A program made the translations under genes and the position numbers. Source: Deltaproteobacteria bacterium (GTDB taxonomy: Bacteria; Desulfobacterota; GWC2-55-46; JAUVFY01). From it: a stretch of 5,495 nt of DNA. This document shows, one piece after another, positions 1-5,487 of this stretch; position 1 is the stretch's first letter, and every line of letters begins with the position of its first letter. The notes under the pieces were generated by a model. The model ran no database searches and was not told the DNA's origin. It worked only from the letters and a program-made list of their open reading frames with translations. Where the stretch lies: positions 1 through 5,495 of the forward strand of contig JAUVFY010000101.1 in assembly GCA_030594025.1 (NCBI GenBank), read 5' to 3'.

Positions 1-129
1 AAACTCGCGATCACCCCCTTGAAGGATGGCTATTATCTTCTTTTGGCCATGGACAGGACCAGACCCCTGGGCAAGGCGGTCCTGGAATGCAAAAGGGCCG
101 TACCCAGGTTAGAAAAGGAGATGGGCTGA
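1..129 (+). CDS. Roadblock/LC7-domain protein, C-terminal fragment
   Basis: The first 42 codons read in frame from base 1 to a TGA at 127-129; the 5' part lies outside the window. The visible residues include ITPLKDGYYLLLAMDR, then a Leu-Gly (PLGKAVLE) and a final amphipathic, charged helix ending KEMG. This matches the last beta-strand and C-terminal helix of small roadblock/LC7 proteins (MglB-like), where a DGYYL(V/L)L strand is followed by an LG(R/K)A helix. Such proteins are cytosolic, usually about 120-160 residues, and act as partners or activating proteins of MglA-type small Ras-like GTPases in polarity, motility or signalling. The partner gene is not visible. The gene converges on arsM and ends before a terminator. 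The family call rests on about 40 residues of pattern recognition, so it is moderate; the existence of a coding 3' end is more certain. Confidence 0.6.
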   Translation, partial: KLAITPLKDGYYLLLAMDRTRPLGKAVLECKRAVPRLEKEMG

Positions 130-156
130 GGAGTCCGGGACAGGTTTTATTAAATT

Positions 157-187
157 AAAAGGTCCGTGAATTTTACGGGCCTTTTTT
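157..187. terminator. Intrinsic terminator, probably bidirectional, between convergent genes
   Basis: A stem pairs AAAAGGTCCGT (157-167) with ACGGGCCTTTT (175-185) around a 7-base loop. It contains one T-G pair and is followed on the plus strand by T182-T187. The A-rich left arm gives a T-rich tail on the minus strand too. It lies 27 bases after the roadblock-gene stop and 40 bases beyond the arsM stop, the expected place for a terminator shared by two convergent genes. Confidence 0.8.
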
Positions 188-227
188 ATATTATAAATAG
201 CCTTTTTAAGCTTCAGGTCCGACGACC

Positions 228-1205
228 CTAACAGCAGCTCGACCCTCCTCCCCCGGGGGTTTTCTCTGTCTCCCGGGGCCGGCAGGGAACCGCCTCGAGC
301 TTGCCCCGGGTATCTATTATCGTAAAGAGCCCCCTGTATGGCGGGCCTTTGAGCTTCTCGAGCGTGTCGGTACAGACCTCAACGGGTATGCCCACTGGGT
401 AGTCGTGTCCGTCGTCGTCGCTCACGGACGAGAAGGGCCCGTTATATACGGCATAGTGACCCTTGTATAAGCACTCGGGGCCCTTTTCGAACTTGTAGCC
501 CTTCAAAGTTATGGAATAAAACCTCATCCCTTCGACTACCCTGTAGAGGAACTTGGAGACTATGTGGAGGCCGTAAAACCCGGCTTCACGGGCCATGGCT
601 AAAAACTTCTTTTCCTCGATGGCCCCGGATATGCACTCCCCCCAGAGCTTTTTGTCCGCCCGCATACCTTCGGGGACCTCCTTTTCGCTCACGATATCTG
701 AGATGCAGAAACGGCCCTTGTGTTTAAGTGCCCTGTGAATTTCTCTCAATACCAGAGCCTTGTCCGTGGAAAGGTTGACCACACAGTTCGAAGTGACGAG
801 GTCCACAGCCCCGCTCCCTACGGGAATATCCTCGAGTAAACCCTTTTTGAATTCCACGTTGCCGTAGCCGAGGTTCGCCGCCACCTTCACCGAGGCCTTT
901 CTTGCCTTTGCGAGCATCTCGTCGGTCATATCTACGCCTACTACGCTACCCGTCTTTCCCACCTTTCTCGAGGCTATGAAACAGTCTATGCCGCCGCCAG
1001 AGCCGAGGTCCAGCACCTTTTCCCCCTCTCTTATGTCAGCCAATCCCATGGGACTTCCGCATCCGTAGGATATCTCGCGGGCTTCAGTCGGTATGTGTGA
1101 GACGTCTTCCTCTTTATAGCTTGTAGGACAGCAAAGCGTGGGTTTCGGTTCTACCGCTACCTCGGAGTAAAAAGACTCTACCGAAGACATTATCTCCTTG
1201 TCCAT
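228..1205 (-). CDS. arsM: Arsenite S-adenosylmethionine methyltransferase (ArsM)
   Basis: A 325-residue cytosolic enzyme that transfers methyl groups from S-adenosylmethionine to As(III), giving methylated arsenicals. The class I methyltransferase fold shows the SAM-binding motif DLGSGGG at 66-72 and the acidic VDMTDEM at 91-97. Cysteines typical of ArsM are present: C25-C26 (LCCPTSY), C49 (YGCGSP), C141 (SNCVVNL) and C191 (GECISGA); the family needs the last two plus N-terminal cysteines to bind As(III). Residues from about 240 form an extension with YNGPF, DDDGH and GIPVEVC motifs, a Gly-rich stretch and a terminal Cys-Cys, resembling the ArsM subgroup linked to arsenosugar biosynthesis. 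The start is the ATG at 1203-1205, with GGAGG 11 bases upstream; Met6 has an AAGGAG only 3 bases away, so it is less likely. The gene is monocistronic as far as visible, with its own promoter and no arsR or efflux gene nearby. The enzyme family is certain; the arsenosugar role is inferred. Confidence 0.93.
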   Translation of the reverse strand: MDKEIMSSVESFYSEVAVEPKPTLCCPTSYKEEDVSHIPTEAREISYGCGSPMGLADIREGEKVLDLGSGGGIDCFIASRKVGKTGSVVGVDMTDEMLAKARKASVKVAANLGYGNVEFKKGLLEDIPVGSGAVDLVTSNCVVNLSTDKALVLREIHRALKHKGRFCISDIVSEKEVPEGMRADKKLWGECISGAIEEKKFLAMAREAGFYGLHIVSKFLYRVVEGMRFYSITLKGYKFEKGPECLYKGHYAVYNGPFSSVSDDDGHDYPVGIPVEVCTDTLEKLKGPPYRGLFTIIDTRGKLEAVPCRPRETEKTPGGGGSSCC

Positions 1206-1640
1206 AAATTAAAATACCTCCGGAAGGATTTTCGTCCGGTAGTTTAGATTGAGAATTCTACCAGAGTTTACCCGGCCCTTCAAGCATTTTAACCGTACCG
1301 GCGCAATGTGGTCGATGGATTCCCATGTAAGAGTGCCGGCAGGCATTTGTTCTTGACTTTTCGCCCTTATTTGAGTATTCATATAGTGTTTATCGGCCCC
1401 CATTCTCCTGAAATTTAATACATTTTCTCCCGCCACCTGTGCTAAAGTGATAAAACACGGTGATTGGAAAATTGGTCCCGGAACTAAAGGGTTCTTAAAT
1501 CTCACCAACGCCCCTCGAAAAGCTACCCTGCCGCAAGATGGCGGATAATTTTTAATTTTTTAATTTAAAGATTCACCCCTGGTCATTGCTGGCCCGGGCC
1601 CGCAAGCCGTTGTTTTGACAATTCTTAACCGCAAGATATA
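1206..1640. other. Divergent intergenic region between arsM and aroD
   Basis: This stretch of 435 bases has no recognisable gene. It is more AT-rich than the flanking genes, most strongly at 1546-1570, which is nearly all A/T. It contains the arsM promoter at its left end and the consensus aroD promoter at its right end, and a GC palindrome GGCCCGGGCC at 1591-1600. A 99-codon minus-strand reading frame (1209-1508, TTG start) fills the left part and stops 3 bases before arsM, but its product is unrecognised, its third codon positions are much less GC-rich than in the neighbours, and the arsM promoter lies within its 3' end. I therefore do not call it a gene. I see no tRNA, riboswitch or repeat array. 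Confidence 0.6.
1255..1283 (-). promoter_or_regulatory. Sigma70-type promoter of arsM
   Basis: On the minus strand a -35 box TTGAAG (1283-1278) is followed by a 17-base spacer and a -10 box TAGAAT (1260-1255), each differing from consensus at one or two positions. Transcription would begin near 1247-1249, giving a leader of about 43 bases that includes the GGAGG at 1217-1221. The position fits a dedicated arsM promoter. No convincing ArsR operator overlaps it; a short 5-base inverted repeat (GGTAG at 1238-1242 and CTACC at 1258-1262) spans the start site but is too weak to call. Confidence 0.65.
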
Positions 1641-1642
1641 AT
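1615..1642 (+). promoter_or_regulatory. Perfect-consensus sigma70 promoter overlapping the aroD start
   Basis: TTGACA at 1615-1620 and TATAAT at 1637-1642 are both exact consensus hexamers with a 16-base spacer. The -10 box overlaps the first two bases of the aroD ATG (1641-1643). The predicted transcript would start near 1649-1650, inside the aroD reading frame, so this promoter would feed the downstream gap-pgk-tpiA genes without delivering the assigned aroD start codon. A full match to both boxes is unlikely by chance in a window this size, but activity is inferred. Confidence 0.6.
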
Positions 1643-2342
1643 GAAATTTGGTAGAATTGAACTCGGCAAGGTCCCCGGCGTAGCCGGTGTAATAGTGGAC
1701 TCCATAGACAGGGGGAGGCTTAAAAAGGCGGTCCGTGAAGGGGCCGACCTGGTTGAGCTCCGCCTCGACACACTGCGTAAAAGGGACCCGGCCAGCATAG
1801 TGAAAACCCTTAGATTATTCCGAAGCGAGGGGGCTGTGCCGCTCGTTCTCACCGTAAGGAGTAAAGCTGAGGGCGGCCGCTATACGGTAAAAGACCCGGA
1901 GAGGCTTGAACTCTTCAACTCCCTCATACCTTACGTGGACGCGGTGGATATAGAACTGGGCTCAAGAAAAATCTTAGCTCAGGTCGTAAAAACCGCAAAG
2001 AGGTATAAAAAGAGGGTCATCGTCTCGTACCACAACTTTAAAAAGACCCCGCAGCCTGAAACCCTTCGCACCACAGTAAAAAGGGCGCGTCGTTCGGGCG
2101 CGGACATCGTAAAAATAGCCGTGAGGGCTAAAAACCGAAACGAGCTTAAAAGGCTCGCCGGGCTACTTTTAGAAGGCTCGGACATGATCGTAATAGCAAC
2201 GGGCAATTACGGGACCGTATCGAGGGTGTTTTTCCCCATCCTGGGCTCTCTTATAACCTACGGTTCTGTAACCCGCTCAACCGCCCCGGGGCAGCTTCCC
2301 GTAAGGGATATAAAAACTAAACTCCGGGCCTTCGGTTTTTAG
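1641..2342 (+). CDS. aroD: Type I 3-dehydroquinate dehydratase
   Basis: A 233-residue cytosolic enzyme that dehydrates 3-dehydroquinate to 3-dehydroshikimate in the shikimate pathway through a Schiff-base intermediate. The length is normal for a stand-alone type I (beta/alpha)8 dehydroquinase. Visible family motifs are VELRLD (38-43; substrate-contacting E39 and R41), TVRSKAEGG (71-79; R73), DIELG (103-107), VSYHNF (128-133; catalytic H131), ADIVKIAV (154-161; Schiff-base K158), R195, and the C-terminal STAPGQLPV (213-221; S213 and Q218). All expected active-site residues are present. The ATG at 1641 is chosen because the conserved first strand (GKVPGVAGVI, residues 9-18) needs a start upstream of the next in-frame candidate, GTG 1695. 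However, no Shine-Dalgarno sequence precedes it and a consensus -10 box overlaps it, so the initiation mechanism is unclear. It lies 91 bases upstream of gap in the same direction and is probably co-transcribed. Confidence 0.93.
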   Translation: MKFGRIELGKVPGVAGVIVDSIDRGRLKKAVREGADLVELRLDTLRKRDPASIVKTLRLFRSEGAVPLVLTVRSKAEGGRYTVKDPERLELFNSLIPYVDAVDIELGSRKILAQVVKTAKRYKKRVIVSYHNFKKTPQPETLRTTVKRARRSGADIVKIAVRAKNRNELKRLAGLLLEGSDMIVIATGNYGTVSRVFFPILGSLITYGSVTRSTAPGQLPVRDIKTKLRAFGF

Positions 2343-2350
2343 GCTTGTAA

Positions 2351-2369
2351 AAGGGGCTTAAAGCCCCTT
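2351..2369. terminator. Hairpin between aroD and gap, possible weak terminator or attenuator
   Basis: A near-perfect inverted repeat pairs AAGGGGCT (2351-2358) with AGCCCCTT (2362-2369) around a 3-base loop, 8 bases after the aroD stop. On the plus strand the T-rich tract begins only 12 bases past the stem (2381-2390), so it is not a classical strong terminator. It could partly terminate, or protect or process the mRNA between aroD and the glycolytic genes. I see no convincing separate gap promoter in the rest of the gap. Confidence 0.4.
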
Positions 2370-2420
2370 AAGAACCTTGATTTTTATTTTTCTGAGTATC
2401 GTCTCTACAAAAAAATCTCT

Positions 2421-2425
2421 GGAGG
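2421..2425 (+). promoter_or_regulatory. Ribosome binding site of gap
   Basis: GGAGG lies 8 bases before the ATG at 2434. This fixes the gap start there rather than at the in-frame TTG at 2377, which has no such site and would add 19 residues not found in the family. Confidence 0.9.
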
Positions 2426-2433
2426 TACGCGCT

Positions 2434-3441
2434 ATGGCAATAAGGGTCGCGATAAACGGTTTCGGGCGCATTGGAAGGAATATCCTGAGGGCCGCCTTAA
2501 AGGATACGGAAATCGACTTCGTCGCCATAAACGACATCACCAGCGCACCGGTACTCGCCCACCTCCTAAAGTTCGATTCCATCTTCGGCATACTCGATAC
2601 CGACATAGAGGCAAAGGAAGACGCCATAGTGGTTGGCGGACGCGAGATAAAGGTAACGGCCGAAAGGGACCCTGCGAAGCTGCCATGGAAGGAATTCAAA
2701 GTGGATGTGGTACTCGAATGTACCGGGCTCTTTACCCAGTGCGAGAAGGCCTTATGCCACGTTCGTGCGGGGGCAAAGAAGGTCATAATATCCGCCCCGG
2801 CCAAGGGCGAGGACATAACCATCTGTATGGGTGTAAACCACGACAGGTACGACCCCAAGAAGCACACCACCATATCCAACGCCTCGTGCACGACCAACTG
2901 CCTCGCCCCGGTGGCAAAGGTCCTGCACAAGAGTTTCGGGATAAAAAAGGGACTCATGACCACAATCCACGCTTACACGAACGACCAGAAGATACTCGAT
3001 CTCCCGCATAAGGACCTGAGGAGGGCCCGGGCGGCGGCGCTTTCCATGATACCCACCACCACCGGTGCGGCAAAGGCTGTGGGTTTGGTGCTTCCGGAGC
3101 TTCAAGGAAAGCTTGACGGCATGGCCGTGAGGGTCCCGGTACCCAACGTATCGCTCGTAGACCTCGTTGCGGAACTCGAAAAGGACGTAACCAAGGAGGA
3201 GGTTAACACGGCGCTAAAAAAGGCGGCTGAGGGGGAGCTCAAGGGAATACTCGAGTACTGCGACGAAGAGTGTGTATCCATCGACTTTAAAAGCAATCCC
3301 CACTCGTCCATCCTGGACGCCTCACTGACGAAAGTTCTGGGGGGCAACATGGTAAAGATACTTTCCTGGTACGACAACGAATGGGGTTTCTCCATGAGGA
3401 TGAAGGACCTCGTACACCTCGTAGCTGAAAAGGGTCTTTAA
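2434..3441 (+). CDS. gap: Glyceraldehyde-3-phosphate dehydrogenase, NAD-type
   Basis: A 335-residue cytosolic homotetramer subunit of usual length. It interconverts glyceraldehyde 3-phosphate and 1,3-bisphosphoglycerate with NAD and phosphate. The N-terminal Rossmann domain shows INGFGRIGRN (7-16) and an acidic residue at the end of the second strand (D34 in AINDI), which, with the Leu190-Pro191 pair, indicates NAD rather than NADP preference by analogy with classical enzymes. The catalytic domain contains SNASCTTNC (148-156) with nucleophile C152, HAYTNDQ with activating H179, the HKDLRRARAAALSMIPTTTGAA segment (192-213), and the C-terminal WYDNEWGFS (312-320). All key residues are intact. 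It is the first of three glycolytic genes, 29 bases before pgk. Start choice is set by the GGAGG at 2421-2425. Its product is the substrate of the pgk enzyme. Confidence 0.98.
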   Translation: MAIRVAINGFGRIGRNILRAALKDTEIDFVAINDITSAPVLAHLLKFDSIFGILDTDIEAKEDAIVVGGREIKVTAERDPAKLPWKEFKVDVVLECTGLFTQCEKALCHVRAGAKKVIISAPAKGEDITICMGVNHDRYDPKKHTTISNASCTTNCLAPVAKVLHKSFGIKKGLMTTIHAYTNDQKILDLPHKDLRRARAAALSMIPTTTGAAKAVGLVLPELQGKLDGMAVRVPVPNVSLVDLVAELEKDVTKEEVNTALKKAAEGELKGILEYCDEECVSIDFKSNPHSSILDASLTKVLGGNMVKILSWYDNEWGFSMRMKDLVHLVAEKGL

Positions 3442-3467
3442 CTGAAAAAACTTAAAAAACTGAAAAA
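3440..3467 (+). repeat. Ten-base direct repeat in the gap-pgk spacer
   Basis: AACTGAAAAA occurs exactly at 3440-3449 and 3458-3467, starting in the gap stop codon. The whole spacer is A-rich and contains no Shine-Dalgarno motif for pgk. The repeat is short; an A-rich ribosome-loading leader or a small duplication are both possible. Confidence 0.5.
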
Positions 3468-3470
3468 CCG

Positions 3471-4706
3471 GTGAACAACGAGATTAAATTCATAGACGAC
3501 ATCGATTTGAGGGGAAAACGCGTTCTCATAAGGGTGGACCTCAACGTCCCCCTCGACGAGAAGGGGAACATAACGGACGATACACGGATAAGGAGCGTGC
3601 TGCCCACGATAAACTACGCCCTCGACGAGAACGCAAGGGTCATACTGGCCTCCCACCTGGGGAGGCCCAAGGGGAAGAAGGTGGCCGGCATGAGTCTCGC
3701 CCCTGTGGCCAAAAGGCTCGGAAGGCTCCTGGAAAAAAAGGTTACACTTACGCCCGACTGTACGGGCAAGGAGACGAGAAAGATCTTGCATGAGATGAAG
3801 CCCGGGGACGTGGTCCTCCTTGAGAACCTGAGGTTCAACCCCGCCGAAGAGAAGAACTCGGACGGGTTCGGAAGAAAACTCGGGGAGCTTGCCGACGTTT
3901 ACATAAACGACGCATTCGCAACGGCCCACAGGGAACACGCATCCAACGTCGCCGTCATAAAGTACGTAGAGGAGGTCGGGGCCGGGCTGTTGATGAAAAA
4001 GGAGCTCAGCTACTTCACAAGGGCCATGGAAAAACCCATGAGGCCCTTCGTGGCCATCGTGGGCGGGAAAAAGGTATCGGACAAGGTGGGGCTGCTGTCG
4101 AGCCTATGCGAAAAGGTGGACAAGCTCATAATCGGCGGCAGCATGGCGCTTACGTTTTTCAAGGCCCTGGGCTATGAGGTGGGTAAATCCCTTGTGGAAG
4201 ACGACGCCCTTGAGGAGGCGAAGAGGGTTGTCGCAAATGCCCGGAAAAGAAATATAAAGCTCTACCTCCCGGTGGACTTCGTAGTTGCCGACAGGTTCAA
4301 CCCCTCGGCCGAGACAAAGGTCGTAACATACCAGGAGATACCCCCCACCTGGATGGCCCTCGATGTGGGCCCTGCGACGGTAACGCTTTTCAATGAGGCT
4401 ATACAGAACGCCAAGACCATTATCTGGAACGGTCCCATGGGTGTTTTCGAGATGGATGCCTTCAGCCGGGGCACCTTCGCCATGGTGAGCAATGTGGCCA
4501 ACTCCTATGCCCTTACCATAGTCGGCGGGGGTGATACCGACGTGGCTGTGCACAGGGCCGGGGAGTTCGCAAAGATGAGCTACATCTCCACGGGAGGCGG
4601 GGCATTCCTTCAACTCCTGCAGCATAACGACCTACCCGGCATAGCGGCCCTCAGGACCAAAAAAAAGAGAAGACCCGGAACGCCAAGATCCAGAAAGGGG
4701 AGATAA
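3471..4706 (+). CDS. pgk: Phosphoglycerate kinase
   Basis: A 411-residue cytosolic enzyme that transfers the acyl phosphate of 1,3-bisphosphoglycerate to ADP. The N-terminal, phosphoglycerate-binding domain shows RVDLNVPLD (21-29), SHLGRPKG (61-68), LENLRF (117-122) and NDAFATAHR (146-154). The C-terminal nucleotide-binding domain shows VGGKKVSDKV (197-206), GGSMALTF (222-229), WNGPMGVFE (319-327), GGGDTDVAV (352-360) and STGGGAFLQLL (373-383). The conserved fold ends at about PGIAAL (389-394). The last 15 or so residues are an unusual, very basic tail (KKKRRPGTPRSRKGR) encoded just after an A8 run. The start is the GTG at 3471: an in-frame TAA at 3453 excludes anything further upstream and there is no ATG until codon 74. 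No Shine-Dalgarno sequence is visible. It ends 4 bases before tpiA. The function is certain; whether the basic tail is the only C-terminus made is not. Confidence 0.97.
   Translation: MNNEIKFIDDIDLRGKRVLIRVDLNVPLDEKGNITDDTRIRSVLPTINYALDENARVILASHLGRPKGKKVAGMSLAPVAKRLGRLLEKKVTLTPDCTGKETRKILHEMKPGDVVLLENLRFNPAEEKNSDGFGRKLGELADVYINDAFATAHREHASNVAVIKYVEEVGAGLLMKKELSYFTRAMEKPMRPFVAIVGGKKVSDKVGLLSSLCEKVDKLIIGGSMALTFFKALGYEVGKSLVEDDALEEAKRVVANARKRNIKLYLPVDFVVADRFNPSAETKVVTYQEIPPTWMALDVGPATVTLFNEAIQNAKTIIWNGPMGVFEMDAFSRGTFAMVSNVANSYALTIVGGGDTDVAVHRAGEFAKMSYISTGGGAFLQLLQHNDLPGIAALRTKKKRRPGTPRSRKGR
4659..4666 (+). other. A8 homopolymer at the pgk-tpiA junction, candidate slippage site
   Basis: Eight consecutive A bases lie directly after the conserved end of PGK. 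In the pgk frame they read A AAA AAG (4661-4667), the same heptamer in the same register as the dnaX -1 slip site. The tpiA frame is +1 relative to pgk and is open from 4645, just after a TAG at 4642-4644, through the run into tpiA. Loss of one A in the transcript or a +1 shift would join PGK to triosephosphate isomerase (about 668 residues). A -1 shift would instead stop at 4727-4729. An SD-like AGGA sits at 4653-4656. Confidence 0.35.
4697..4702 (+). promoter_or_regulatory. Ribosome binding site of tpiA
   Basis: GGGGAG, inside the last pgk codons, ends 8 bases before the TTG at 4711. This supports that rare start codon and independent initiation of tpiA. Confidence 0.75.
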
Positions 4707-4710
4707 GGCC

Positions 4711-5478
4711 TTGCGCATCCCACTTATAGCGGGAAACTGGAAGATGAACAACTTAATCCACCAGGGAGTGGAATTGGTCCTGAAATTGAGGGAGCTCACA
4801 AAAGGGGTCAATGAAGTGGAGATCGTCGTCGCCCCGCCGTTCACGTCTTTATACCACCTGAAGTTCCTCCTCGCCGGCAGCCCGATAAAGCTCGCTGCCC
4901 AGAACCTTTTCTGGGAGAAGAGCGGCGCGTACACAGGAGAGGTATCGGCCGGTATGTTAAAGGACGTGGGCTGCGAGTACGTGATAATAGGACATTCCGA
5001 AAGGAGGCAGTACTTCCACGAGACCGAGGATGCGGTAAATAAAAAGCTGCTCGCTGCCATAGGGGCCGGCATCAAGCCGATTGTTTGCGTGGGTGAGACG
5101 CTGGAGGAGCGCGAGAGCGGAAAAACGCTGGAGATCGTAAAGTTCCATGTGGAAAAGGCCCTTACCGGAAAGACGGGCCTCGCGCAGGGGGCGATAAAGG
5201 ATTTAACCATCGCTTATGAACCCGTCTGGGCCATAGGCACCGGAGTCAACGCCACACCCGAGGAGGCCGAAGAGGTCCACAACTACATAAGGGAACTCCT
5301 CTTCGAGCTCTTCGAGACTAACCACGCAAAGGACGTGCGCATCATATACGGCGGGAGCGTGAAGCCCTCGAACATCGACAGCCTCATGGCCCAGCCCAAT
5401 ATCGACGGGGCTCTCGTGGGCGGGGCGTGCCTCAAGGCCGAAGACTTCGCAAGGATCGTAAAGTTTCAGAGGGCCTGA
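4711..5478 (+). CDS. tpiA: Triosephosphate isomerase
   Basis: A 255-residue cytosolic (beta/alpha)8 enzyme, normally a homodimer, that interconverts dihydroxyacetone phosphate and glyceraldehyde 3-phosphate. The sequence shows GNWKMN (8-13) with N9 and K11, TGEVSAGML (75-83), IGHSERR (93-99) with electrophile H95, AYEPVWAIGTG (168-178) with catalytic base E170 and the phosphate-gripping loop 6, and YGGSVKP (213-219). Length is typical and every active-site residue is present. The start is a TTG placed by a GGGGAG site 8 bases upstream and by the usual (M)R-x-PLIAGNWKMN N-terminus; the next Met would lose N9 and K11. It follows pgk by 4 bases, consistent with translational coupling. Its frame is open upstream for 66 bases into pgk, which allows a possible PGK-TIM fusion. 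It supplies substrate to the gap enzyme, so the three genes form a functional unit. Confidence 0.97.
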   Translation: MRIPLIAGNWKMNNLIHQGVELVLKLRELTKGVNEVEIVVAPPFTSLYHLKFLLAGSPIKLAAQNLFWEKSGAYTGEVSAGMLKDVGCEYVIIGHSERRQYFHETEDAVNKKLLAAIGAGIKPIVCVGETLEERESGKTLEIVKFHVEKALTGKTGLAQGAIKDLTIAYEPVWAIGTGVNATPEEAEEVHNYIRELLFELFETNHAKDVRIIYGGSVKPSNIDSLMAQPNIDGALVGGACLKAEDFARIVKFQRA

Positions 5479-5487
5479 GGCCCGGCA

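Noticed and set aside
1353..1381. Possible plus-strand promoter TTGACT with a 17-base spacer and TATTCA
   Set aside because: The -10 hexamer matches only half of consensus and no gene lies close downstream.
1530..1561. CCGC/GCGG hairpin (1531-1544) followed by T-rich sequence, resembling a terminator
   Set aside because: The stem is only 4 base pairs and no plus-strand gene precedes it; the T-rich run is better seen as part of an AT-rich promoter-proximal region.
1591..1600. GGCCCGGGCC palindrome upstream of aroD
   Set aside because: A single 10-base GC palindrome has no T-run or partner site; I see no function to assign.
2377..2433. N-terminal extension of gap from the TTG at 2377
   Set aside because: The GGAGG-supported ATG at 2434 gives the standard GAPDH N-terminus; the extra 19 residues are not part of the family and overlap the untranslated spacer.
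3438..3938. Long minus-strand reading frames opposite gap, pgk and tpiA
   Set aside because: They lie fully antisense to strongly conserved enzymes, have no recognisable product, and are expected in GC-rich coding DNA.
4086..4160. Deviations from textbook PGK motifs (GGKKVSDKV, GGSMALTF, and later GGGDTDVAV)
   Set aside because: These are conservative variants that I recall from other bacterial PGKs; key glycines, lysines and aspartates are kept, so no loss of function is indicated.
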